NCBI RefSeq assembly: GCF_003610455.1
Contig: NZ_RAQK01000003.1
Span: 54,573 to 118,572 of the forward strand
From: Sulfitobacter guttiformis
Lineage (GTDB): Bacteria; Pseudomonadota; Alphaproteobacteria; Rhodobacterales; Rhodobacteraceae
Length of the DNA stretch: 64,000 bases
Reading direction: 5' to 3'
Position 1 is the first letter of the stretch. The number at the start of each line of letters is the position of its first letter. The notes beneath the pieces are model-generated. The model was not told where the DNA came from and did not search any database. It worked only from the letters and a program-made list of their open reading frames with translations. A program made the translations under genes and the position numbers. Below are positions 47,414-56,896 of this stretch, one piece after another.

Positions 47414-48541
47414 CTAAGGTTTGCGCGCCTCGATGCAGGACGTAACAAACGGACGCCGGGCAGCGGGCGCTTTAACATTCACGAAACCGGCAGCGTGGCA
47501 CAAGGATCTGATCTCGCAGGCTGAGCGTGTGCGCCCTGTGCGCATCGCCAGCGTATAGAGTGCAAAATAGGCATCCCCAGCACGAGTGGGTTTTACCCCC
47601 CCCGTCATCGGCTCGGAGATGATAATCCGGCCGCCCGATGGCAGCGCAGCATAGCACTTCGCCAACAACGCCTTCACCGTATCATCGCTATGATCATACA
47701 AAACACGAATAAGGCTAATCGCATCCGCCCCCTGCGGGAGAGGATCCTCGCGGAACGAACCACCCGTGATTCGCGTTCGTTCTGTCACTCCCGCCGCGCT
47801 AAACCGCTGCGCGGCAGACGGGGCCACTTCGGGTAAATCGAAAAGCATCAGATCAAGATCAGAGTATACTTCTCCGACAGCCGTCAGAAATGCGCCCGAT
47901 CCCCCACCGATGTCCATAAGTGCGCTAACACCTGACAGGTCTATCGCGGCGAGCGTATCATCGGCCACCAAAACCTGGCTTTGCGCCATCAAATCGGAGT
48001 AGGTCGCGGCCACTTCGGGATCCATGTTGCCACCAAAGACATAGGGCCAGAAATCCGCCAGCTCGGTCTGGACCTCACCCCGAAAAAACGCAACCGGATC
48101 GGACAGATCACGGTAAAGCACATCGTGATGGGCAATCATCTGACTCAGCCCCGGAACCCCTACAAGGGCGGCCCCTGTGCGGCTTAGGCCGAACCGCCCT
48201 GCCCTACGGGATCTGAGTACACCAAGCGCAACACCGGCACGCAGCAATATCTGCATCCGTTCCAACGGCATATCTGCGTGATGTGCCAGCACTGTAGCCT
48301 CCAGCGGACCGCGCATTAGCTTTTGAGGGATCTCCAGTTGTACCAGCGCCGAGAGAACCTGACTGTGACAAAACCCAGCCAGCAAATCGAACATCGCCTC
48401 GCCCTCACGGCGGACAATGCGGCGGGTCAGGGGGAATTTCGCGGCCCATTTCTGGAACCCGCGAGCAGCCATCAATCGGTTAAACCAGCCCCCTGCGCCG
48501 GGTTTATCAGCGCGCAATACAGGGTCGGTAAAAAAAGTCAC
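47414..48541 (-). CDS. crtF: Demethylspheroidene (hydroxyneurosporene) O-methyltransferase
   Basis: 375 residues. SAM-binding motif LMDIGGGSGAFLTAVG, DLPEVAPSAA, and a helical N-terminal dimerisation half of the plant-type methyltransferases. It methylates the 1-hydroxy group of carotenoids on the way to spheroidene. Its start overlaps the crtE stop by 4 bases. Confidence 0.95.
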   Translation of the reverse strand: MTFFTDPVLRADKPGAGGWFNRLMAARGFQKWAAKFPLTRRIVRREGEAMFDLLAGFCHSQVLSALVQLEIPQKLMRGPLEATVLAHHADMPLERMQILLRAGVALGVLRSRRAGRFGLSRTGAALVGVPGLSQMIAHHDVLYRDLSDPVAFFRGEVQTELADFWPYVFGGNMDPEVAATYSDLMAQSQVLVADDTLAAIDLSGVSALMDIGGGSGAFLTAVGEVYSDLDLMLFDLPEVAPSAAQRFSAAGVTERTRITGGSFREDPLPQGADAISLIRVLYDHSDDTVKALLAKCYAALPSGGRIIISEPMTGGVKPTRAGDAYFALYTLAMRTGRTRSACEIRSLCHAAGFVNVKAPAARRPFVTSCIEARKP

Positions 48542-49425
48542 TCGCCCGCAATCTTCGCGGCCTGATCAGCGCGCCATTTGATCGGAGTCAAAACCTCGGC
48601 TTGTGCGGTGACCATTGCGGCCAGCATCGCCTCACCGGGGCATTTCGGGATCGACGCAATTGCGCCCCCTAAAATATCGCGCATCCGCTGGATCGCACCA
48701 TCGACTCCCAACTGCGTCACAGCATTGGGCCGTCCGTGCAAATCATCCTGCCCCACAGGCTTGCCCAGCGTATCCTCATCGTACAACGCGTCCCGCAGAT
48801 CGTCAGCCACCTGAAAGGCCTCACCGATTCGCGCACCCAACTCTTCCCATTGCTCACCCTCTTGGCCGCCGGCTATCGCGCCCATCTGGGTGGCCGCCAT
48901 AAACAATGCGCCCGTTTTGGCGGCGTGATAGGCACTCAGATCAATCTGAGTTTCGTTTTCCCAACCCTGACCTGCACAAATGCCATTTGGCATTCCGCTG
49001 CGCGCCGCCAACACACGCATACACGCAATTGCGCGCTCGGGTGCATCAACGGCAGCTTTCGCGAGCACCTCGAAGGCCATAATGATCAGGCTGTCACCCA
49101 CCAGCACAGCCAGCGCTTCACCAAATACCTTGTGTACCGACGGCTTGCCCCGCCGCGTGTCTGCATCATCAAAACAAGGCAGATCGTCATGCACGAGAGA
49201 GGCGCAATGCACCAGCTCCAACGCTGTTGCCGCTGCATCCGCCAACCTAGGATGCTTGTCCCCGCAAGCCGCTGCGATGCTCATCAAAATTGTCGGCCTA
49301 ATACGCGCGCCACCGGGCGTAACAGCATAATGCAATGCCTCCGCAAGCTTGGCGGGGCTGGGCGCTGTCTGCCCTTCCGCGATCGCCTTCATAATCGCGC
49401 TGTCTATTCTTTTGGCAAATGACAT
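48538..49425 (-). CDS. crtE: Geranylgeranyl diphosphate synthase
   Basis: 295 residues. First aspartate-rich motif DDLPCFDDADTRRG and second QVADDLRD, plus PGGARIRPTILM near the N-terminus. It extends prenyl diphosphates to GGPP for carotenoids and the phytyl tail. It is divergent from crtD, with two PpsR-type sites between. Confidence 0.95.
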   Translation of the reverse strand: MSFAKRIDSAIMKAIAEGQTAPSPAKLAEALHYAVTPGGARIRPTILMSIAAACGDKHPRLADAAATALELVHCASLVHDDLPCFDDADTRRGKPSVHKVFGEALAVLVGDSLIIMAFEVLAKAAVDAPERAIACMRVLAARSGMPNGICAGQGWENETQIDLSAYHAAKTGALFMAATQMGAIAGGQEGEQWEELGARIGEAFQVADDLRDALYDEDTLGKPVGQDDLHGRPNAVTQLGVDGAIQRMRDILGGAIASIPKCPGEAMLAAMVTAQAEVLTPIKWRADQAAKIAGE

Positions 49426-49455
49426 ATTGCTCTTCTCCGGCCATCCGTGGAAAAA

Positions 49456-49473
49456 TGTAAACTGTTGCTGACA
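49456..49473. promoter_or_regulatory. PpsR/CrtJ-type site 1 between crtE and crtD
   Basis: TGTAAACTGTTGCTGACA fits TGT-N12-ACA in the 85-base divergent crtE-crtD gap. Confidence 0.75.
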
Positions 49474-49480
49474 TCACAAC

Positions 49481-49498
49481 TGTAAACTAAACTGGACA
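49481..49498. promoter_or_regulatory. PpsR/CrtJ-type site 2 between crtE and crtD
   Basis: TGTAAACTAAACTGGACA fits TGT-N12-ACA, 7 bases from site 1 and 12 bases before the crtD ATG. Confidence 0.75.
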
Positions 49499-49510
49499 CA
49501 TTCGCGAGAA

Positions 49511-51073
49511 ATGTCAATCACTGCCTTGGAGAGTAACATTCCAGAAAATACCCCCCATATCGCTGTTATCGGTGCGGGCATCGGTGGATTAGCGGCAGCT
49601 CTGCGCCTGATCCATACCGGCGCAAAAGTCACCGTGTTCGAGCGACACGCAAAACCGGGTGGCAAAATGCGCACCTTGCCTTCGGATGCAGGACCTGTCG
49701 ATGCCGGCCCCACTGTCCTCACCCTTAAGCATGTGTTCGACGATTTATTCGCTGACGTCGGTGCCAGGCTGGAGGACCACGTGACCCTCACCGCCGAGCC
49801 GCTGTTGGCGCGGCATTTCTGGCGCGACGGCACCACCCTTGATCTAATGGCCGATCCTGTACACAGCCGGCAGAATGTTGCCGACATCTTTGGCACGCAG
49901 GCAGCGCGCGATTTTACACAGTTCGGAAAACGTGCAGCCGCCCTGTTTGATACATTCGACGCGCCAATGATGCAGTCTCCCACCCCCGATCTGAGCGCGA
50001 TGACCCGCACCGTCCTGCGCAAACCCGCAATCATCCCTGCGATGGCACCGCATAATTCCCTTGCCAAAATGCTCCGCAATAATTTTTCCGAACCAAAGCT
50101 GGTACAATTGTTTTCTCGCTATGCCACCTATGTCGGCGGCCTGCCCGATGACTGCCCCGCAATCTTGTCGCTTATCTGGGAGGCAGAGCGGCGCGGTGTC
50201 TGGCATGTCGAGGGCGGGATGCACCGGCTTGCAGTGGCCATCGAAGCACTTGCGCGCAAAAAAGGTGCGCAGTTTCGATATAATGATCACGTGTCGTGGA
50301 TCGAAACCGACGAGGGGCGCCCCTGCGCAGTTCACACCGAGAGCGGGCGCACCCCTGTCAATGCGGTTTTATTTAACGGCGACCCCCGCGCATTAAATAT
50401 GGGGATGCTCGGCCCCGATCTGGAAACTGTCGTGCCGCCCCTCGCTATTGAACCCCGCAGCTTGTCTGCACAGGTACAAGCTTTTGCCGCAACGGTAGAA
50501 AATGCCTTTCCCCTTGCGGCTCATAACGTGTTTTTTGCGGACGATGGCGCCGAGGAGTATACGCCCCTCGCCCGCGACGCTCTGCAATCCGACCCTACCC
50601 TATATGTCTGCGCGCAGGATCGCTTTGGCAGCGCTACACCGGATGGCCCCGAGCGTTTCGAGATTATTCTCAACGCACCTCCCGTCCGCGATCATTCAAC
50701 GATATCCTCACAGGAGAGCGACCAATGCCAAAACCTGATCTTCAACAGATTGGCAGCCTTCGGCCTCACGTTCAGCCCGCCCCCAATGGTCTCGACACTG
50801 ACGGGACCACACAGCTTCGCCGCTCTGTTTCCGGGGTCGAACGGATCTCTTTACGGGCGATCCCCAGCGGGAATGATGGCAGCATTTGCACGCCCGACGG
50901 CAAGGACGAAAATGGCGGGCCTGTACCTCACGGGGGGCGGCGCGCATCCGGGCGCGGGGGTGCCGATGGCCACGCTCTCCGCCGCGCATGCGGCCGCAGC
51001 GATGAGCGCAGACCTATGTTTAACCTCGACGTCCCCGCAGGCGGCTACGCTTGGTGGTACGTCGACGGCGTAA
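49511..51073 (+). CDS. crtD: Methoxyneurosporene (1-hydroxycarotenoid 3,4-) desaturase
   Basis: 520 residues, CrtI-like FAD enzyme. N-terminal VIGAGIGGLAAALRLIHTGA, KPGGKMRT and PVDAGPTVLTLKHVF; C-terminal GLYLTGGGAHPGAGVPMATL. It introduces the 3,4 double bond in the spheroidene pathway. Its 3' end overlaps crtC by 58 bases. Confidence 0.94.
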   Translation: MSITALESNIPENTPHIAVIGAGIGGLAAALRLIHTGAKVTVFERHAKPGGKMRTLPSDAGPVDAGPTVLTLKHVFDDLFADVGARLEDHVTLTAEPLLARHFWRDGTTLDLMADPVHSRQNVADIFGTQAARDFTQFGKRAAALFDTFDAPMMQSPTPDLSAMTRTVLRKPAIIPAMAPHNSLAKMLRNNFSEPKLVQLFSRYATYVGGLPDDCPAILSLIWEAERRGVWHVEGGMHRLAVAIEALARKKGAQFRYNDHVSWIETDEGRPCAVHTESGRTPVNAVLFNGDPRALNMGMLGPDLETVVPPLAIEPRSLSAQVQAFAATVENAFPLAAHNVFFADDGAEEYTPLARDALQSDPTLYVCAQDRFGSATPDGPERFEIILNAPPVRDHSTISSQESDQCQNLIFNRLAAFGLTFSPPPMVSTLTGPHSFAALFPGSNGSLYGRSPAGMMAAFARPTARTKMAGLYLTGGGAHPGAGVPMATLSAAHAAAAMSADLCLTSTSPQAATLGGTSTA

Positions 51074-51939
51074 GCGACTGCGGGACAATGGCCGTGTCGG
51101 TAATCGGCTTCATCGGCTCGGTATTCTCGCCTTGGTATCACTGGTCCGGGCGCGGGAATCCAGCCGATCATTGCTGCATCAACGTGGCAACCTATGGTGC
51201 GGGTGGACGGTTCACCATGACAGACCGCGGTGAAACCGCATTGCAGGCCAGCCCCGATACACTGCGCGTCGGACCCTCCTCAATGCATTGGAACGGGACC
51301 GATCTGGTCATCGACATCAATGAGGTATCATCGCTGCCTCTGGTCAGCCGTGTACGCGGCCGCATCACGATTTCACCCGAAGCCATCACTACAGTCGAGC
51401 TACCTCTGACCCCTGACGGCGCACACGTCTGGCGGCCCTTCGCGCCAACGTCTCGGATCAAGGTGGATCTGGAAGCGAAAAATTGGCAGTGGACCGGGCA
51501 TGGCTATTTCGATGCGAATTTTGGCACGCGGCCGCTTGAACAGGATTTCAGATATTGGACGTGGGGCCGTTATCCAACACGGGACGGAGCCACCTGTTTC
51601 TATGATGCCGACCGCCGCGATGGTTCAGCCCTTGATGCTGCCATCGCCTTTAACCGGAATGGAGAGGCAAAGCTGATTGACGGTCCACCGCGCACACCGT
51701 TCAAACGCACCCTCTGGGCGCTGCGCCGCGAAACGCGTGCAGATGCGGGGACCAAACCACACCAAATCAAGGCGATGCTGGACGCGCCTTTTTATTCCCG
51801 TTCGGTCGTAGAAACGGTCGTGAATGGCGAAAAAGTTCAGGGCGTCCACGAAGCGTTGGATCTGGACCGCTACAAACAGCCACTACTCAAGCCGATGTTG
51901 GCGGTGCGGGTGCCACGGCGCAAAGTCTGGAATTTTTAA
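51016..51939 (+). CDS. crtC: Hydroxyneurosporene synthase (carotenoid 1,2-hydratase)
   Basis: 307 residues from the ATG at 51016; the upstream part of the frame lies within crtD and is not protein-like. GGYAWWYVDGVSD, IGFIGSVFSPWYHWSGRG and NPADHCCINVATYG are CrtC hallmarks, with WTGHGYFDANFGTRPLE later. It adds water to the psi end of neurosporene. Confidence 0.93.
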   Translation: MFNLDVPAGGYAWWYVDGVSDCGTMAVSVIGFIGSVFSPWYHWSGRGNPADHCCINVATYGAGGRFTMTDRGETALQASPDTLRVGPSSMHWNGTDLVIDINEVSSLPLVSRVRGRITISPEAITTVELPLTPDGAHVWRPFAPTSRIKVDLEAKNWQWTGHGYFDANFGTRPLEQDFRYWTWGRYPTRDGATCFYDADRRDGSALDAAIAFNRNGEAKLIDGPPRTPFKRTLWALRRETRADAGTKPHQIKAMLDAPFYSRSVVETVVNGEKVQGVHEALDLDRYKQPLLKPMLAVRVPRRKVWNF

Positions 51940-52008
51940 GCAGCCGCGCGCGCGGTTCTTCCACAATTCAGCTCAGCAGGAGAAATGGTAAACGCTGAAA
52001 GCCCTGCT

Positions 52009-52482
52009 TCAGTCCGTGCTCAGAGGCGATACATCAGGGTTGAGGCGCCACATCTCGACGTTGAGCGCGGCGGCAACGGTAACCCAGATCAGATAGGGCA
52101 CAAAAGCAAGGCCCGCCCAAAAATCCAATGCGAACGCAGTATAGGTGCAGCCCGCTACACTGATCCAGAGCGGACCCATGGCCAGCAACGCACCCTTTAT
52201 CCGGCGCAATCCAAAAAACAAGGGTGTCCATAGGGTGGAAAGTGCGGCCTGCGCGGCCCAGAAAGCCATCGCGTAGGCATTGCCCTCGATCACAGCGAGG
52301 CGCGCACCGGCAAAGGAGATCAACAGATAAATACTGGTCCAAGCCACAGGAAACACCCAATCTGGCGGTGTAAACCAAGGTTTTTCGAGGGATTTATACC
52401 ACGCACCCGGCTTAAATACCGCGCCGGTGGCACCGGCAGCACAGCAGGCCAGAAGGAAGATTGCAAAGAGAGATATATCCAT
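52009..52482 (-). CDS. tspO: TspO/MBR-family tryptophan-rich sensory protein
   Basis: 157 residues, five membrane segments. KPGAWYKSLEKPWFTPPDWV and FPVAWTSIYLLISF are the TspO tryptophan-rich motifs; LNVEMWRLNP ends the fifth helix. In Rhodobacter TspO sits between crtC and crtB as here, and modulates photosynthesis gene expression through porphyrin export or sensing. Confidence 0.94.
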   Translation of the reverse strand: MDISLFAIFLLACCAAGATGAVFKPGAWYKSLEKPWFTPPDWVFPVAWTSIYLLISFAGARLAVIEGNAYAMAFWAAQAALSTLWTPLFFGLRRIKGALLAMGPLWISVAGCTYTAFALDFWAGLAFVPYLIWVTVAAALNVEMWRLNPDVSPLSTD

Positions 52483-52502
52483 CTGCTCTAGATAGCGGTT
52501 GT

Positions 52503-53534
52503 TTACTCCGCCGCCACCCCTTGAGTGCGACCATTTGCAAGCTCGCGCGCGCGCAGCACTGCCATGACTTCCATCAATCCTTCCATCCGAGTGGGCATGA
52601 CAGGGTTTCGACTGGCTGTTGCATCAACCAAAAAAGCAACCTCTGGCAATGGCTTGGCGAAAATTACCGGAGAGCGCGGAAGGGCGATGGAGGCAGCAGC
52701 CCGCAAGCCCGCCTTACCAATCAATTTTATTTTTTGCGCTTTGGTGGTGCGCGCGCGGAAACTGATCGAATCATGGTTGTTGCGGCGCAGGGCACCACCA
52801 ATACCCTCGTAAATGTACCGCGCTGCAAAAATTCCGGTGCGCGCACTTACCGGAAGCGCGCCAATGCCCGCCTCCGAGCGGATATAAAGCCTGCGCGCTT
52901 CGGACAGCAGACGGCGAACCATGCGGCGAATTTCGGGCGATGCCTCCGGCGCGGCAAAGAAAGCATCAAGGGCAATTCCTTCCTCCTCCAACCAGTCAAG
53001 CGGGAGATAGATGCGGCCAGCGCGGGCATCCTCACCCACATCGCGGGCAATATTTGTAAGTTGCATCGCCACACCCAGATCACAAGCGCGTGCCAAGGCA
53101 TGCGGTTCACGCACGCGCATCAGCACGCACATCATCGCCCCCACAGCCGAGGCGACGCGGGAGGAATACATCCGCACGTCAGAGAGTGTATGATACCGCC
53201 GTTCAACCGCGTCCCACGCCAACCCTTCTAACAAGGCTTCGGGCAGAGCGCGGGGCATGTCGAATTCCGCAATAATCGCTGCAAAGGCGCGGTCCTCGGG
53301 GGCGTTTTTCGGCGTCCCCGCATAGGCAAGGTCAAGACGCTCTTGCAATTCGATCACAGCGCGGCCCTTCTCGAAACCCTCATCAACCTCGTCGTCGGCG
53401 AGGCGGCAAAAAGCATAGAGCGCAAGCGCGGGATCACGAACGGAGGCAGGCAGCAATTTGGAGGCTGCATGAAACGACAGTGATCCTGTGCGGATCACAT
53501 CGCGGCAGTGCTCAAGGTCTGCGGGAGCAATCAT
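52503..53534 (-). CDS. crtB: Phytoene synthase
   Basis: 343 residues. Aspartate-rich motifs CRLADDEVDEGFE and LTNIARDVGEDARAGRIYLP of the squalene/phytoene synthases are intact. It joins two GGPP to phytoene. The start overlaps the crtI stop by 4 bases. Confidence 0.95.
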   Translation of the reverse strand: MIAPADLEHCRDVIRTGSLSFHAASKLLPASVRDPALALYAFCRLADDEVDEGFEKGRAVIELQERLDLAYAGTPKNAPEDRAFAAIIAEFDMPRALPEALLEGLAWDAVERRYHTLSDVRMYSSRVASAVGAMMCVLMRVREPHALARACDLGVAMQLTNIARDVGEDARAGRIYLPLDWLEEEGIALDAFFAAPEASPEIRRMVRRLLSEARRLYIRSEAGIGALPVSARTGIFAARYIYEGIGGALRRNNHDSISFRARTTKAQKIKLIGKAGLRAAASIALPRSPVIFAKPLPEVAFLVDATASRNPVMPTRMEGLMEVMAVLRARELANGRTQGVAAE

Positions 53535-55072
53535 TCGGCTGCCAGTCTTTGCTTCTGCGTAATTACGGGCATATCAGGGACCAGCTTTGCGAGGACCTCG
53601 GCACTGGAGACAACACCGGGTAACCCGGCACCCGGGTGCGTGCCTGCACCGACAAGGAACAGGCCTTCAGCCTCTTCGCTGACGTTATGGGGGCGGAACC
53701 AAGCGCTTTGCAGGATGCGCGGCTCAAGGGAGAAACCGGCACCGTGAGGCGACAGATAACGGTCGCGAAAGTCCTCTGGGGTGAACACCAGTTCGGTCGT
53801 GATTTTTTCACGGAAGCCCGGCATCTGTTTTTCCAATTCGGCCGCAACCTTTTCGCGATAGACCGGCTCCTCTGTTTTCCAGTTCACAGCATTTTTCCAG
53901 CCAAGATGCGGCACCGGCGACAAAACATAAAAAGTATCATCCCCCTGTGGCGCGGCAGTTGGATCGGTGACAGAGGGGCGGTGGATATACAGGCTCATGT
54001 CATCGGACAATTTACCCTTCATGAAGATATCGTTCAGCAGCCCTTTGAAGCGCGGACCGTTGACGATCGTATGATGGCCCAGATCCGGCCAATCCTGTGC
54101 CGTCCCTTTGGTCCCGAAATACCAGACATAAAGACCCATGGACCACCGCTTGCGCCGTAGTTTGGGCGCTGTCCAGCGACGCTTTTTATGATTCCGCAGC
54201 AGGTGGGCATAGGTGTGGCCCGCATCCGCATTACTCACAATCAAGGGCGCCTCTAGCCTATCCCCGTTTGTAAGAGTTACCGCACGAGCCTTGCCGTTCT
54301 GGACAATAATCTCATCCGCCTCGGCACCGTGAAGAATCACGCCCCCCTGTGCGCGAATCACATCGGCCATGGCATCGGCAATCGCCTGCACTCCGCCCAT
54401 AGCATAATGCACCCCGTATGTTTTTTCCAAATGCCCGACCAGCGCATAGATAGATGTCACATGCATAGGATCACCGCCAATAAACAGCGGGTGGAAGGAC
54501 AGCGCCATGCGCAGTCTTTCGTCTTTAACCCGCGCCGCCGCATGGGCATAAATCGAGCGGTCGGCACGCAGAATGGCAAACTTCGGCAGCACCTTTATTG
54601 TCTCCCAAATGCGGTGCATCGGTTTTGCAACCATTCCCTCGAACCCGACAACATAGCGGGCATGACTGTCCTTGAGGAACCGCTTGTACCCCTTAAGATC
54701 ATGCGGCGAAATTTTTGACACTTCAGCAAACATCCGGTCGTCATCACCGCAAGCCGCAAACTTTGTGCCATCAGGCCAGCGAACTTCATAGAACGGATCA
54801 AGAGGGCGCAAATCAACGTCAGCTCTGAAATCACGGCCGCAATCAGCCCAGAGTGATTCGAATATCTGCGGCACGGTTACAATTGTCGGTCCCAAATCAA
54901 ACCGGTGGCCGTCCTGCGTAATCGACGAGCCGCGCCCGCCCGAGCGGTCCAACCGGTCGAGCACCGTGACGGCATAGCCCTTTGCCCCAAGGCGCATTGC
55001 CGCAGCAAGGCCGCCAAGGCCCGCCCCGATTACAAGAGCGCGCTTGTCAGAAGTGGCATGTTTGTCTGTCAT
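53531..55072 (-). CDS. crtI: Phytoene desaturase
   Basis: 513 residues. N-terminal flavin motif VIGAGLGGLAAAMRLGAKGY, GGRGSSITQDGHRFDLGPTI, and C-terminal LFLVGAGTHPGAGLPGVVSS. It desaturates phytoene to neurosporene. I start at the ATG at 55072, which matches the family N-terminus although no Shine-Dalgarno is seen; a GTG at 55120 in the same frame is possible. It is divergent from crtA with a PpsR-type site in between. Confidence 0.94.
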   Translation of the reverse strand: MTDKHATSDKRALVIGAGLGGLAAAMRLGAKGYAVTVLDRLDRSGGRGSSITQDGHRFDLGPTIVTVPQIFESLWADCGRDFRADVDLRPLDPFYEVRWPDGTKFAACGDDDRMFAEVSKISPHDLKGYKRFLKDSHARYVVGFEGMVAKPMHRIWETIKVLPKFAILRADRSIYAHAAARVKDERLRMALSFHPLFIGGDPMHVTSIYALVGHLEKTYGVHYAMGGVQAIADAMADVIRAQGGVILHGAEADEIIVQNGKARAVTLTNGDRLEAPLIVSNADAGHTYAHLLRNHKKRRWTAPKLRRKRWSMGLYVWYFGTKGTAQDWPDLGHHTIVNGPRFKGLLNDIFMKGKLSDDMSLYIHRPSVTDPTAAPQGDDTFYVLSPVPHLGWKNAVNWKTEEPVYREKVAAELEKQMPGFREKITTELVFTPEDFRDRYLSPHGAGFSLEPRILQSAWFRPHNVSEEAEGLFLVGAGTHPGAGLPGVVSSAEVLAKLVPDMPVITQKQRLAAE

Positions 55073-55142
55073 GGGGGGCTTTTTATACTGTCTCTTGGGA
55101 TTTGCGGCTTCACGGAACACTCTTCCATGTTTACACCAAATG

Positions 55143-55160
55143 TGTAAACTAAAATAGACA
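55143..55160. promoter_or_regulatory. PpsR/CrtJ-type site between crtI and crtA
   Basis: TGTAAACTAAAATAGACA fits TGT-N12-ACA. A half site, TGTTTACACC (55128-55137), is adjacent on the crtI side. Confidence 0.75.
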
Positions 55161-55178
55161 CATTGGAGATTTTTACAT

Positions 55179-55892
55179 TTGCAACAGGTGGTGAGCCTCA
55201 GCTTTTATCGCTTCGGGAGTTTGGGCAGCCGCGTGTGGGCCTTTGCCATGATGGGCCTTGCCCGACGAGCGATGGCACGCACTTCGGGTATCGGCTTTTG
55301 GAAGCTATGCGGCTCGGGCACGGGTGAGGGTTTCACACCGAGGCCCAACTTTGGTGTCTATGCGATTCTTGCGACCTGGCCTGATGAGGCGACGGCACTG
55401 CGAGAAACCGCGAGGGGTATATTTGCCCGCTATGCTGTGAAATCGCTCGAGGACTGGACAGTATTTATGTCACCAACATCGACACGCGGTGAATGGGCGG
55501 GGGTGCAACCCTTCATTGCCCAAAACACGAGCAGTACCGGACCCATTGCCGCACTCACGCGGGCCAAGGTGAAAACCGGCTTGCTACGCAGTTTTTGGGG
55601 GCGCGTACCGAACATCTCTGCAGTGATTGGCGCTGACCCATCCGTCCTGTTCAAACTCGGGATCGGGGAAAAGCCGTGGCTGCAACAGGTCACATTTTCG
55701 ATCTGGCCCGATGCTACCGCAATGAATAATTTCGCCCGCACCGGCCCGCACGCCGAAGCGATAAAAGCTGTTCGCGCCGATGACTGGTTTTCCGAAGAGC
55801 TCTACGCCCGATTTGCCCTTGTGTCCGACCGTGGCACATGGGGCGGTGCCTCTCCCCTCATGACGATTAGTGACCCGAAAGAACCAATATGA
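55179..55892 (+). CDS. crtA: Spheroidene monooxygenase
   Basis: 237 residues, TTG start with GGAG 12 bases upstream; GTG codons at 55188 and 55191 are alternatives. VWAFAMMGLARRAMARTSGI, FWKLCGSGTGEGFTPRPN and EDWTVFMSPTSTRGEW are CrtA signatures. It oxidises spheroidene to spheroidenone in the presence of oxygen, the usual pigment of aerobic phototrophic roseobacters. Its stop overlaps the bchI start. Confidence 0.93.
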   Translation: MQQVVSLSFYRFGSLGSRVWAFAMMGLARRAMARTSGIGFWKLCGSGTGEGFTPRPNFGVYAILATWPDEATALRETARGIFARYAVKSLEDWTVFMSPTSTRGEWAGVQPFIAQNTSSTGPIAALTRAKVKTGLLRSFWGRVPNISAVIGADPSVLFKLGIGEKPWLQQVTFSIWPDATAMNNFARTGPHAEAIKAVRADDWFSEELYARFALVSDRGTWGGASPLMTISDPKEPI

Positions 55893-56896
55893 AACAACCC
55901 TTCCCTTTTTCCGCCATCGTGGGTCAGGAAGACATGAAACGCGCCATGATCCTGACTGCGATTGACCCCACTATCGGAGGGGTGCTGGTGTTCGGTGATC
56001 GTGGCACGGGAAAATCAACCGCCGTGCGCGCCCTTGCTGCCTTGCTCCCTCCCATAACCGCGGTGCAGGGCTGTCCGGTGAACGCTGCGCGGTTGTCGGA
56101 ATGCCCCGATTGGGCTGGATTAGAGACTGAAACTTTGCATGAGATCCCGACGCCTGTTGTTGACCTGCCCCTTGGCGCATCAGAAGACCGCGTGACCGGC
56201 GCCCTGGACATCGAAAAGGCTCTAACAAACGGGGAAAAGGCATTTCAGCCCGGCCTTTTGGCAAAAGCCAATCGCGGATATCTTTATATCGACGAGGTGA
56301 ACCTTCTAGAAGATCACATCGTAGATCTCCTTCTTGATGTGGCCCAATCGGGCCAGAACGTAGTCGAGCGCGAAGGGCTATCTATCCGCCATGCTGCCCG
56401 CTTTGTTCTTGTGGGGTCCGGCAACCCCGAAGAAGGAGAGTTGCGGCCCCAACTGCTAGACCGCTTCGGACTTTCAGTCGACGTTGCCTCCCCCACAGAT
56501 ATCGAACAGCGGATCGAGGTCATCAAACGCCGTGATGCCTATGACAATGATCATGCGGCCTTTATGGTGCGCTGGCAGGCGGAGGACGGGATGCTGCGCA
56601 GTCAGATAACTGCCGCCCGTGTCGCACTCAAGAAACTGACCACGCCCGAGCAAAGTCTGCGCGATGTGGCTGAACTTTGCATCGCCCTCGGCTCCGACGG
56701 GTTGCGCGGGGAATTAACCCTCCTCAAGGCCGCCCGCGCCTATGCTGCGTTTCGTGATGATACGGCCCTGACACGGGTGCATATTCGCGATGTTGCCGCA
56801 CTGGCATTGCGCCACCGCATGCGACGCGATCCGTTGGATGACGCGGGATCAGGTACCCGTGTTGCACGTATCGTCGAAGAAACATTAGGCGCCTGA
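55889..56896 (+). CDS. bchI: Magnesium chelatase ATPase subunit I
   Basis: 335 residues, AAA+ ATPase. Walker A VFGDRGTGKSTAVRAL, Walker B YLYIDEVNLLEDHIVDLLLD, sensor VGSGNPEEGELRPQLLDRFG. With BchD and BchH it inserts magnesium in protoporphyrin IX. Overlaps crtA by 4 bases; its last base is the first of bchD. Confidence 0.97.
   Translation: MKQPFPFSAIVGQEDMKRAMILTAIDPTIGGVLVFGDRGTGKSTAVRALAALLPPITAVQGCPVNAARLSECPDWAGLETETLHEIPTPVVDLPLGASEDRVTGALDIEKALTNGEKAFQPGLLAKANRGYLYIDEVNLLEDHIVDLLLDVAQSGQNVVEREGLSIRHAARFVLVGSGNPEEGELRPQLLDRFGLSVDVASPTDIEQRIEVIKRRDAYDNDHAAFMVRWQAEDGMLRSQITAARVALKKLTTPEQSLRDVAELCIALGSDGLRGELTLLKAARAYAAFRDDTALTRVHIRDVAALALRHRMRRDPLDDAGSGTRVARIVEETLGA

Noticed and set aside
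50725..51015. N-terminal extension of crtC within crtD
   Set aside because: The translated segment is arginine/glycine-rich and unlike CrtC; the family N-terminus begins at about 51016.
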